A program made the translations under genes and the position numbers. DNA of 64,000 nucleotides from Atribacterota bacterium. GTDB taxonomy: Bacteria > Atribacterota > Phoenicimicrobiia > Phoenicimicrobiales > Stramentimicrobiaceae. The stretch is taken from the NCBI GenBank assembly GCA_028717805.1, contig JAQUNC010000002.1, forward strand, positions 39,807-103,806, written 5' to 3'. The notes below the pieces were generated by a model. The model was not told where the DNA came from and ran no database searches. It worked only from the letters and a program-made list of their open reading frames with translations. Below, in pieces: positions 19,495 through 27,713 of this stretch (positions are counted from its first letter, which is position 1; every line of letters starts with the position of its first letter).

Positions 19495-20229
19495 ATGGAT
19501 ATGGATGAAAGAATTAGATATGCTTTTGAGCATTCGAAAATACTAAAATGGCCCAAACAGCTACTTTCTTCCTTTGGTTCATCAGAGGTTCATTATCATG
19601 TTCTTACTGAACCTGTTTACCAGGAATTTGCCAAAGGAGAGGTGGAGACTGTGGTAAGAGAGGGCAAAGTCAGCTGGTATAGACCTCAATTATTAACTCC
19701 AGAGTATATTTTGCGTGTTGAAGGATTCAGCGAAGAAGCCAAAAAAGCATTCTTATCCATAGCTAATGAAATGCCTGATTTGGCAAGTATTCTTTATCGC
19801 TTTAACTTTAAGAGAGAAGTTGATTCTATGAATTTTGTCTCTGGTAGTTTAGAATTGGTTGCTGATAAGATTGCCCGAGATATTGATAAAAGAGGTGATA
19901 ATCTTTCAGCAATTGTTATGGGTGTGGGCGATTTATGGGATATTTCACTATCTAAATTTATCCTTGATATGATGTCAAGAAGTGCTCATCAGTCACAATT
20001 CCCAGAACTTAGAAAAAGAGGATTAATAACCTATAACAAGTCGGGTTATCAGGTTGTTTCACGCGATACCCAGGGTATTCCTCTTATTGCCAAGAAAGAA
20101 ATTGAAACTATGTTTGATAAGGTAAAACATGGTGATATGGAACCAAAGGATTTAAAAATTGAATTAGACCGCTGGGGTCTATTCGAATTCTATCAAGACC
20201 GTTTCTTTGAATTGTTTAGAAGGAGGTAG
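19495..20229 (+). CDS. Conserved-looking protein of unknown function, first gene of a pair
   Basis: I do not recognise this 244-residue protein. It has no signal peptide or transmembrane segment and looks soluble and compact, with mixed charge. Striking segments are VETVVREGKVSWYRPQLLTPEYILRVEGF near residue 53 and a Gly-rich MGVGDLWDISLSKFILDMM near residue 140; a C-terminal helical arm ends in FRRR. ATG start with AGAGG upstream, under its own good promoter. The next gene begins five bases after its stop with AGGAGGT overlapping this gene's end, so the two proteins are made together and probably interact. Confidence 0.8.
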   Translation: MDMDERIRYAFEHSKILKWPKQLLSSFGSSEVHYHVLTEPVYQEFAKGEVETVVREGKVSWYRPQLLTPEYILRVEGFSEEAKKAFLSIANEMPDLASILYRFNFKREVDSMNFVSGSLELVADKIARDIDKRGDNLSAIVMGVGDLWDISLSKFILDMMSRSAHQSQFPELRKRGLITYNKSGYQVVSRDTQGIPLIAKKEIETMFDKVKHGDMEPKDLKIELDRWGLFEFYQDRFFELFRRR

Positions 20230-20234
20230 TAATA

Positions 20235-20837
20235 GTGGGATATATTAAATCTGCTCGGGAAATAGCACTAGAAAAAACAGCTGGTGAAAAGCTGAGTGCT
20301 CAGGAAATTGCTGAAATAAAGCAACAGGAAAAAATAGACTCTATTTTAGCAAAATATTATAAAGATCAGATTGAACCAGATCAATTATGGTATCAATTAA
20401 AAGAACTTCATGTAAAATATTTAAAACAAGTACAAAATAGCTTTCTTAAATCCTTAACCTACCAGAGTAATGCCTATGATTTTGAGAAAAGGAAAAAAGG
20501 TATCTTAGCTATTGAAAACCTGAAGAAAACTAACCAATCCTCAGATATTGAACATTATTTTAATCAACTAACTAAATTACAAGAGGAGTTTCAAAAAGAG
20601 AAAGACCAATTAATTCAATATGTAAGACAGGATCTGGAAAAAAACCCTCAGAAGAGATTACAAACCTTTCAACAGGGTAACCAAATTGTTATAAAAGAAT
20701 TAAGCGTTGAGGAAGTACTGGAACAAGATAAGGGATTAAAACAAAGATTAAATCAAATAGAAAAAAAATATAAAGAATATTTTAATCTATTCAAAGGAAA
20801 AATGGCTGACCTTTTCCAGGAAATCAATGACAATTAA
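20235..20837 (+). CDS. Coiled-coil protein of unknown function, second gene of a pair
   Basis: A 200-residue soluble, highly charged, almost entirely helical protein starting with GTG behind a strong AGGAGGT. Residues 1-35 (KSAREIALEKTAGEKLSAQE) look like a short conserved helix. Residues about 110-145 and 160-200 show heptad-like patterns rich in Glu, Lys and Gln. There is no enzymatic motif. Translationally coupled to the unrecognised protein upstream. A scaffolding or complex-assembly role is only a guess from the coiled coil. Confidence 0.78.
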   Translation: MGYIKSAREIALEKTAGEKLSAQEIAEIKQQEKIDSILAKYYKDQIEPDQLWYQLKELHVKYLKQVQNSFLKSLTYQSNAYDFEKRKKGILAIENLKKTNQSSDIEHYFNQLTKLQEEFQKEKDQLIQYVRQDLEKNPQKRLQTFQQGNQIVIKELSVEEVLEQDKGLKQRLNQIEKKYKEYFNLFKGKMADLFQEINDN

Positions 20838-20949
20838 AATTAATTTAATTTCCGATTTGGCAATATTTAAAAAATGAATAGGAAGGCTGGTTCTACTTTA
20901 AAAAGTCAGAAGAATCAACATTTTTTATTAAATGCAATTTCTCTTCTGC

Positions 20950-22197
20950 TTATGAATATTTTAAAGTATTATGAGTTCGATTCTCAAAATAATAAAGCAG
21001 GTACATTAAAAAAGAGGAAAGGATGGCTAATACAAAAACAAAAGGCCAAATCTTTTCTACTCCAAAATTATTAATGAATAATCCTGACAGATAGGGACCA
21101 AAGATAAATCCAGAACCTATCAAGATATGAATAATAGCACTAAATCTACCTCTGTGAGTTATAGGAGTGTGATTTATTATATAGACATCTGAATAGGTAG
21201 TAGCAATTATCTCACCTAAAGTCCATAAAACTGTAGAAAGGGCAAATAAGAAGAACCTAGTACTGAAGTAAATTACTCCAAAGCCAAAAGCATATAGTAT
21301 TGCAGCTAAGGATACATTTAAAATCGGTTTAATTTTACTGGTTATGCTGATGATAATCACTGTAAGAAAGATAACCACAATTCCATTAATAGTCATTATG
21401 GAACCAAAATATTGAGGACCTCTTTCTCCGAATATTTTTATCATCTGTATGGGCAGAGTAAACTCACTTTGAACATAAATAAAAGAATACAGTGTGAAGA
21501 TCAGGGTAAAAAAAACTAAATAAGGCCTGGAGAGAAATACACGGTAAATACTTCCCTGTTCTGCCTTTTCATCACTGTAGTCTGAAACAATAGAGTTCTT
21601 TATACTATTGAGACTAGGGAAAGACTCCGCAATGAAGAAATAAACCAGTAAAACAGAAATAAGAGTCGTAACCGTATCTCCAATAAAAAGTAGATTAAGG
21701 TAATCATTATACAGTAATCCCGCAATCATGGGACCAATGGCAAAACCAATGTTCATACCCAGATACAACAGGGAAAAAGCTGCTTTTCTATTATCGGGAT
21801 TGGTCAAATCAGCAACCATTGCCTTCATGGCAGGATAATTGGCACCATTAAAGACTGCTGATATTGTTAATAACCAGGGAATTATTTCGCTGTGCACAAC
21901 CAGCAAACAGGCGAAAATAAATAGTGCCGAGAGAGTGCTAAAGATGATGAATATTTTTTTCCTATCAAAAACATCAGCCAATTTTCCTCCCAGAAGCAAA
22001 CCTGGTACCTTAGCGGCAGTAGCCAGCATAACATAGAAACCGGCTTGCTGTTCATTAAACATTAGTGTTTTAGTAAAAAAAATAGCCAGAAAAGGAAAGA
22101 CAAAACTACCCACAGAATAGACTATCTGGGCAAAAAATAAGATAAATATACTTCTCGGTAATTTTGTATAATCTTCGAAAAGACTTTTTATATTCAT
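20950..22197 (-). CDS. Major facilitator superfamily transporter
   Basis: A roughly 415-residue MFS permease with about 12 hydrophobic segments in two six-helix halves. The loop 2-3 motif appears as GGKLADVFDRKKIF (compare GxLaDrxGrkk), and MNIGFAIGPMIAGLLY fits helix 5 of drug/H+ antiporter-type members. The longest frame begins with a TTG at 22221 without an SD; I prefer the ATG at 22197 (MNIKSLFEDY), preceded by GGGG-containing purine stretches. Substrate cannot be told from sequence. It converges with the unknown operon and stands alone on its strand. Confidence 0.88.
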   Translation of the reverse strand: MNIKSLFEDYTKLPRSIFILFFAQIVYSVGSFVFPFLAIFFTKTLMFNEQQAGFYVMLATAAKVPGLLLGGKLADVFDRKKIFIIFSTLSALFIFACLLVVHSEIIPWLLTISAVFNGANYPAMKAMVADLTNPDNRKAAFSLLYLGMNIGFAIGPMIAGLLYNDYLNLLFIGDTVTTLISVLLVYFFIAESFPSLNSIKNSIVSDYSDEKAEQGSIYRVFLSRPYLVFFTLIFTLYSFIYVQSEFTLPIQMIKIFGERGPQYFGSIMTINGIVVIFLTVIIISITSKIKPILNVSLAAILYAFGFGVIYFSTRFFLFALSTVLWTLGEIIATTYSDVYIINHTPITHRGRFSAIIHILIGSGFIFGPYLSGLFINNFGVEKIWPFVFVLAILSSFLMYLLYYFENRTHNTLKYS

Positions 22198-22341
22198 CTT
22201 CCCCGATTTCCCCAATACCAATAAAAAATATAATAGTTCTAATTGTAAAATAACTTATTGTTTACTATATTGTACCATTTAGTATCTTTCTTTGAGTTAA
22301 AGAGTAATTTTTATCATAATCTCTAAAAATAGAGTTGAAAT

Positions 22342-22863
22342 TTAAATTTCTCCTCTTACCTTAAAAAAAGTAATAGCTAGGTTTTCTATCATTCTTGTTA
22401 TTTCATTCCTAACAATCTGCTTAACTTCTTTCACATCACAAAATCCCAGTATTTCATCCCTCCAAATCTCATAGTTCTTATAGGTACCTGCTCTACATTC
22501 AATATAATAGGCTATTGGAAAATCCTCTCCTACTGTCCATACTCTGAACCAGATACTGCCGGTCTTTTTAGCTTTTTCCTCTTCTTGATACAGGTATGCT
22601 TCCTCAGCAGGTATTTCCTGAAAAGCAATGCTGGCAAAATTATTTTTATATTTTAGTCGGGCATAATCGGTAAGCTCTTCGCTGCTTAAACCAATTAAAA
22701 AAGACTGCTCTCCCTGGACTTTTACAGATATATAACCAAAGGTCACCACATCTTTAAAATCACAATATAAGATATCATCAAGGGAGTCCTGGGAATTTAT
22801 TATACTGGTAAGGGTAAAAAAGATAATAAAAATCAACAAGCATACTAAAAATCTTTTTGTCAT
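22342..22863 (-). CDS. Small exported protein of unknown function
   Basis: An N-terminal basic stretch (MTKRF) and one strongly hydrophobic segment (LVCLLIFIIFFTLTSII) form a signal peptide or anchor, without a lipobox. The remaining ~150 residues are probably outside the membrane and rich in Glu and aromatic residues; I recognise no family. A GTG at 22875 gives a longer version, but GAGGTG is better placed for the ATG at 22863. It lies 22-35 bases downstream of the flavodiiron gene on the same strand and may be cotranscribed, which does not establish a redox role. Confidence 0.7.
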   Translation of the reverse strand: MTKRFLVCLLIFIIFFTLTSIINSQDSLDDILYCDFKDVVTFGYISVKVQGEQSFLIGLSSEELTDYARLKYKNNFASIAFQEIPAEEAYLYQEEEKAKKTGSIWFRVWTVGEDFPIAYYIECRAGTYKNYEIWRDEILGFCDVKEVKQIVRNEITRMIENLAITFFKVRGEI

Positions 22864-22897
22864 CCTTATATTCACCTCAACTCTGTATATACTTATT

Positions 22898-24076
22898 CTA
22901 CTGTATGGTTTTATGCTTTAGTATAATTTGATTAACCAGTTTATCTAATTTGCGGAAATCTTCTGCCCTGGGAAAACTTTTGCTAATTACCGAGGTCAAC
23001 AGATCTACTTTTAGATTGCTTATTATCTGCAATATATCATGTTCCATTTTGCTTCCCCAACCAAATGATCCGATAATTCCTACAAATCGAGCTTTTGGTC
23101 TTAAGATATGACAGAGATAAGCAGCATAAGCTATCTGGGGATGCGGACCGGTTAATACTGTAGGTGAGGCTAAAATGATTGTTGCGGCTTCAACTAATGC
23201 CATTGCTAATTCGCCAATATCAGTATTAGTTAAATGATAAGGAGTTACTCTTGCACCCCTGCTAATCAATTGTTCCACTAAATAGTTTACCATGGCTTCG
23301 GTACTACCATGCATAGAAACATAAGGTATCACTACCTCATTTCTGACCGAATCAGATACCCACTCCTGATAATTTTTAAGAATAAAATCAGGATGTTCAT
23401 AGACAGGTCCATGACTGGGAGCAATGATAGCAATGGTTAATTTTTTCAGCATCTGGAGATGATTCTGGATATTTTGCCGGAAAGGCATCATAATTTCAGC
23501 ATAGTAACGTTTAGCAGCTAAATAATTAGTAATATTATCTGAAGACCATAATTCACTGCTGGCAAGATGTGAACCAAATAAATCACAGGTGAATAAAATC
23601 TTCTCTTTGGGAAGATAGGTTAAAAATGTTTCCGGCCAGTGTACCCAGGGTGCAAAAAAGAAATGAAATTCCTTATTACCAAAAACAAAAGTATCTTTAT
23701 CTTTAATCTCAATAAAATTCTCTTCTTCTAAATGTAATTCATCAATCAACAATTCCTGGCATTTACGGTTGGTAATAACCTTGCAGCCAGGGAACATATT
23801 CAATACTTCCCGGATACAACCGGCATGATCTTGTTCTGCATGCTGGGCAATTATATAGCTAATTTTTTCTATCTGTGACTCCTTGATATTCTGAAAAAAT
23901 TCCTCCTTTTTAGAAGGATCTACTGTATCGATTAGTAATCCTTCTTTCTGATTCTTAATTAAATAAGAATTATAGCTTGTACCATCAGGAAGGGGGATAA
24001 GTTCATCAAAAAGTCTTCTATCCCAATCTATGGTTCCTATAAAATAGATATCCTTTAAGATTTTTTTTATAGCCAA
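22898..24076 (-). CDS. Flavodiiron protein (O2/NO reductase, FprA/Roo family)
   Basis: A 392-residue cytosolic enzyme reducing O2 to water, and often NO to N2O, in anaerobes. The N-terminal metallo-beta-lactamase-like domain has the complete diiron ligand set H79-x-E81-x-D83-H84, H146, D165 and H222. The C-terminal flavodoxin domain (about residues 250-390) has SMHGSTEAM for FMN phosphate binding. Start is TTG at 24076, seven bases after an AGGAGG inside the rubredoxin tail and two bases after its stop. Rubredoxin immediately upstream is the usual electron donor, giving a two-gene oxygen-defence operon. Confidence 0.95.
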   Translation of the reverse strand: MAIKKILKDIYFIGTIDWDRRLFDELIPLPDGTSYNSYLIKNQKEGLLIDTVDPSKKEEFFQNIKESQIEKISYIIAQHAEQDHAGCIREVLNMFPGCKVITNRKCQELLIDELHLEEENFIEIKDKDTFVFGNKEFHFFFAPWVHWPETFLTYLPKEKILFTCDLFGSHLASSELWSSDNITNYLAAKRYYAEIMMPFRQNIQNHLQMLKKLTIAIIAPSHGPVYEHPDFILKNYQEWVSDSVRNEVVIPYVSMHGSTEAMVNYLVEQLISRGARVTPYHLTNTDIGELAMALVEAATIILASPTVLTGPHPQIAYAAYLCHILRPKARFVGIIGSFGWGSKMEHDILQIISNLKVDLLTSVISKSFPRAEDFRKLDKLVNQIILKHKTIQ

Positions 24077-24078
24077 AA

Positions 24079-24240
24079 CTATTCCTCCTTTTCAAATTCG
24101 TCTTTACTGGCACCGCATAAAGGACAAACCCAATCATCCGGCAAATCATCAAAAGATGTTCCCGGTTCAATATCAGATTCGGGATCTCCTTGTACAGGAT
24201 CATAAATATAGCCACAAACTGTACATCTGTATCGGTCCAT
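24079..24240 (-). CDS. Rubredoxin
   Basis: A 53-residue rubredoxin. Two CxxC knuckles, [10 protein letters not shown] (C6, C9) and CPLCGASK (C39, C42), bind one iron. The [20 protein letters not shown] linker is textbook. ATG at 24240 follows GAAAGGAGGAG. It donates electrons to the flavodiiron protein, whose TTG start lies two bases beyond this stop, so both are translated from one message. Family assignment is certain despite the small size. Confidence 0.97.
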   Translation of the reverse strand: MDRYRCTVCGYIYDPVQGDPESDIEPGTSFDDLPDDWVCPLCGASKDEFEKEE

Positions 24241-24312
24241 CGATACTCCTCCTTTCTCTATATATCATTTGATTCTATTATTTTTAGGAGAAACATGGGT
24301 GAATTAATTGTT

Positions 24313-25767
24313 TCAGAAAAGTTTTTTTATTCTTTCTTTAAGTAGGTTAAGGACTAAATCTGGTTGTGCTCTGCCTTTAGTATATTTCATAACCTGACCA
24401 ACTAAAAAATGAATAGCTTTTTCCTTTCCAGAACAATAATCCTTTACCGTCTCTAAATTATCTCTAATAACAATATCAATTATATCATTAATTTCCTTTT
24501 CATTACTAATCTGGGTAAATCCACTCTTTTGAACTAAATCAATAGCACTTTGACCCGTTTTACACATCTGTTCAAAGATATTTTTGGCAATCTTTTCGCT
24601 GATTATCTTTCGGTCAATCAGCTGTAATAATTCAACTAAATCAGAGACATAAATTGGACAGTTGATTATATCTATATTCTCCTCTCCCAGATAGCGTAAT
24701 AGTTCTCCCAGAATCCAGTTGGCCAATCTTTTATAATTTGTATAGCTTTGTGTTGCCCTTTCAAAATAATCACCCAATGATTTCACTTCTACCAGACGGT
24801 TAGCATCGTAATCGGAAAGCAAATAATCTTTAATAAACCTTTCTCGTCGTTGCTCTGGTAATTCCGGAAAATTATTTTTAATCTCTTCACTCCAGCATTG
24901 ATCAATAGTCAATGGTAATAAATCTGGTTCAGGAAAATACCTATAATCTTGGGCTTCTTCTTTGCTGCGCATAACTACAGTTTTGCCAGTCGTCTCATCC
25001 CATCGTCTGGTTTCCTGTAATATCCTCTCTCCCTGTTCAATTTGTCTTCTTTGTCTTGTAATTTCGTAATCCAGTGCCTGCCTGATAGCCCGGAAAGAAT
25101 TCATATTCTTTACCTCAGTTTTGGTTCCTAATTTACCATTTTTCTCTTCCCGAATAGAAATATTGGCATCACAGCGCATCGATCCTCTCTCTAAATTGCC
25201 ATCACAAACATCCAAGTATTGAACCATACTTCTCAATATTTGCAGAAAAAACACAGCTTCTTCTGAAGAGTGCATATCTGGTTCTGTTACAATTTCTAAC
25301 AAAGGAATACCAGAACGGTTATAATCAATCAGCGAACATACAATTTTACCATCTCTCTCAATATGGACTAACTTACCAGCATCCTCTTCCATATGTACCC
25401 TATTAATTCTTATCTTTCTGCTTCCTAACGATTTTTCAGCTCTTATCTCTAAAAATCCATTTGCCGCTAATGGCTGATCATACTGAGAAATTTGAAATGC
25501 TTTCGGTAAATCAGGATAATAATAATTCTTTCGATGAAAAATATTGGTCTGGTTAATATGACAATTTAAAGCAATGGCTGTTTTCAAAGCAAATTCCACC
25601 GCTTTTTTGTTGAGTACCGGTAGACTTCCTGGTAAACCAAGGCATACCGGGCAGGTATGGGAATTGGGTTCCTGATCAATATAATCTGTACTACAATTAC
25701 AAAATATTTTGGTTTCAGTTAATAGTTGAACATGAATTTCTAAACCAATTACAATATCACCTGGCAT
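24313..25767 (-). CDS. gatB: Asp/Glu-tRNA amidotransferase subunit B
   Basis: GatB binds mischarged Glu-tRNA(Gln) or Asp-tRNA(Asn) and activates the acyl group in the GatCAB complex. IGLEIHVQLLTETKIFCNC, HTCPVCLGLPGSLPVLN (zinc cysteines) and the YYPDLPKAFQISQYDQP signature are present; the C-terminal tail/YqeY domain is complete. The longest frame starts at an ATG at 25788 without an SD. The ATG at 25767 (MPGDIVIGLEIH) has AGGAG six bases upstream and matches the usual N-terminus, giving 484 residues. Downstream of gatA, 97 bases away. Implies indirect synthesis of Gln- and/or Asn-tRNA. Confidence 0.97.
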   Translation of the reverse strand: MPGDIVIGLEIHVQLLTETKIFCNCSTDYIDQEPNSHTCPVCLGLPGSLPVLNKKAVEFALKTAIALNCHINQTNIFHRKNYYYPDLPKAFQISQYDQPLAANGFLEIRAEKSLGSRKIRINRVHMEEDAGKLVHIERDGKIVCSLIDYNRSGIPLLEIVTEPDMHSSEEAVFFLQILRSMVQYLDVCDGNLERGSMRCDANISIREEKNGKLGTKTEVKNMNSFRAIRQALDYEITRQRRQIEQGERILQETRRWDETTGKTVVMRSKEEAQDYRYFPEPDLLPLTIDQCWSEEIKNNFPELPEQRRERFIKDYLLSDYDANRLVEVKSLGDYFERATQSYTNYKRLANWILGELLRYLGEENIDIINCPIYVSDLVELLQLIDRKIISEKIAKNIFEQMCKTGQSAIDLVQKSGFTQISNEKEINDIIDIVIRDNLETVKDYCSGKEKAIHFLVGQVMKYTKGRAQPDLVLNLLKERIKKLF

Positions 25768-25864
25768 GATTAACTCCTGTCTTTTCATTTATTTACATCA
25801 AATCTTTTCAATTCCTTGAAACTATAAAATTTTATCTTGTTTGCAATTATTCGGGATAAATAGG

Positions 25865-27337
25865 TTAAAATGATAAATCTGGCTTAATCGAATTAATTTC
25901 TTTTAATTCTTCCTCTAAATTATAAGCTACTCTTAGCATCTTCTCTTCCTCAAAAGCACGTCCTATAATCTGAATTCCTACCGGCAATTTTCCCTTGGCA
26001 GTAAAACCACAATTCATTGATAAACCTGGTAAACCAGCGAGATTAACCGGTAAGGTGTAAGCATCTGTTAAAAACATTGTCAATGGGTCATCTATTCTCT
26101 CCCCTACCTTAAACGGGGGAATGGGAGAAGTAGGACAAATTAGTAAATCATATTTTTGAAAAACATTATCAAAATCTTTCTTGATTAGAGTTCTTACTCT
26201 CTGAGCTTTTAAATAATATGCATCATAGTAACCGGAGCTTAAGGCATAGGTTCCTAACATTATTCTTCTAATTACCTCGGCTCCAAAACCTTTGCTTCTG
26301 GTTTTTAAATACATATCTTCAAGGTCATCACTTTCTTCTATTCTCAAACCGTATTGTACTCCATCGAATTTAGCCAGATTGGAACTTGCTTCCGCCATGG
26401 CAATTAGATAATAAGCTGGTAAAGCATATTCAAGATTGGGCAAAGAAGTCTCTTCTATCTTTGCTCCCAACCGTGAAAGCTTATGGATGGTATTCATTAC
26501 CTTTCTTCTTACTTCTGCATCTAAACCATGGCTAAAAAATTCACGTGGTACACCGAATTTTAAATCACTGATACCTTCCCGACAGGATGACTGAAAATCG
26601 GGAACTGAAAGATTGGCTGAAGTGGAATCAAGGGAATCATAACCACAAATAACATTCATCAACTTAGCCACATCCTTAATCCCTTTACCTAAGATTCCAA
26701 TCTGATCCAGCGAGGAGGCATAAGCAATAACACCATAGCGAGATATACGACCATAGGTAGGTTTAATACCAACAATGCCACAAAAAGAAGCTGGTAATCT
26801 AACTGAACCACCGGTATCGGTTCCCAGGGCAATTAATGCCTCATCTGCTGCAACTGCTGCTGCTGAACCACCACTGGAACCACCTGGAACACGAGTTATA
26901 TCCCAGGGGTTAAGCGTAACCTGAAAAGCAGAATTTTCAGTGGAAGAACCCATCGCAAATTCGTCAAGATTGGTTTTACCTATGATTATCCCCCCGGCAT
27001 CCTTTATCCTTCTGACTACTGTAGCATCATAGAGAGGAATAAATCCTTTCAATATTCTGGAGGCACAGGTAGTGTCCATATCTTTGGTGCAAATAATATC
27101 CTTTATCGCTATAGGCAGACCAGCTAAAGGAGGTATATCTTGATTATTCTTTATTTTCTGGTCAATCTTCTTCGCTTCTAATAAAGCCCCTTCCTTATTA
27201 ACAAATAAATAAGCCTTCAGTGTTTTATCAATCCTGTCAATCCGATGAAAAATATCTTTTATAACCTGTTCCACGGTAATCTCTCTATTTTTTATCATTT
27301 CCAAATAATCAATCACTTTTAGTTCATTTAATTGCAA
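25865..27337 (-). CDS. gatA: Asp/Glu-tRNA amidotransferase subunit A (amidase)
   Basis: The glutaminase subunit of GatCAB, releasing ammonia for the transamidation. In its 490 residues the amidase-signature Ser-cisSer-Lys triad sits at K79 (AIKD), S154 (GGSSGGS) and S178 (DTGGSVRLPA), the numbering seen in characterised GatA. Start is TTG at 27337 with AGGAGG seven bases upstream, matching the family N-terminus. gatC lies 54 bases upstream, gatB downstream. Confidence 0.98.
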   Translation of the reverse strand: MQLNELKVIDYLEMIKNREITVEQVIKDIFHRIDRIDKTLKAYLFVNKEGALLEAKKIDQKIKNNQDIPPLAGLPIAIKDIICTKDMDTTCASRILKGFIPLYDATVVRRIKDAGGIIIGKTNLDEFAMGSSTENSAFQVTLNPWDITRVPGGSSGGSAAAVAADEALIALGTDTGGSVRLPASFCGIVGIKPTYGRISRYGVIAYASSLDQIGILGKGIKDVAKLMNVICGYDSLDSTSANLSVPDFQSSCREGISDLKFGVPREFFSHGLDAEVRRKVMNTIHKLSRLGAKIEETSLPNLEYALPAYYLIAMAEASSNLAKFDGVQYGLRIEESDDLEDMYLKTRSKGFGAEVIRRIMLGTYALSSGYYDAYYLKAQRVRTLIKKDFDNVFQKYDLLICPTSPIPPFKVGERIDDPLTMFLTDAYTLPVNLAGLPGLSMNCGFTAKGKLPVGIQIIGRAFEEEKMLRVAYNLEEELKEINSIKPDLSF

Positions 27338-27391
27338 ATTTATTTCCTCCTGCTTCCAGTAAAAAATCTGCTTACTTTTTTCCTAGTTCAA

Positions 27392-27685
27392 TTATAAAAT
27401 TCTGGGAACTTGAAAATAACCTTTTTCCTTGTATCTGGTCATTCCCATTACTGTGTTCTGGGGTAATGAAGGCTTAACAATATCTTCATGAAAGTGTTTT
27501 GAAGAGGTAGCAATATGAGAGGTGGGTTGCACCTGTTCCGTATCCAATTCTTTTAATTTAGCAAAAAAAGAAAGGATATCATTTAATTGTTTAGAAAACA
27601 ATTCTTTTTGTTCCTCAGTTAACTCTAGTTTAGCTAACTTTGCTACATATTCCACATCTTTTTGAGTAATAATTTTTTCAGCCAT
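27392..27685 (-). CDS. gatC: Asp/Glu-tRNA amidotransferase subunit C
   Basis: A 97-residue clamp that wraps around GatA and GatB and stabilises the complex. The N-terminal helices read VEYVAKLAKLELTEEQKELFSKQLNDILSF and the extended C-terminal arm contains VQPTSH. Start ATG. Between ligA (28 bases upstream) and gatA, in the order ligA-gatC-gatA-gatB. Confidence 0.96.
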   Translation of the reverse strand: MAEKIITQKDVEYVAKLAKLELTEEQKELFSKQLNDILSFFAKLKELDTEQVQPTSHIATSSKHFHEDIVKPSLPQNTVMGMTRYKEKGYFQVPRIL

Positions 27686-27713
27686 AATAAATACTAAGCT
27701 CTCCTTTCCTGCA

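Noticed and set aside
20874..21074. 66-residue plus-strand frame after the coiled-coil gene
   Set aside because: Overlaps the C-terminal part of the MFS transporter on the other strand, is lysine-rich low complexity and has no SD.
24018..24215. 65-residue minus-strand frame across the rubredoxin
   Set aside because: Different frame from the clear rubredoxin with two CxxC knuckles; it is a shadow.
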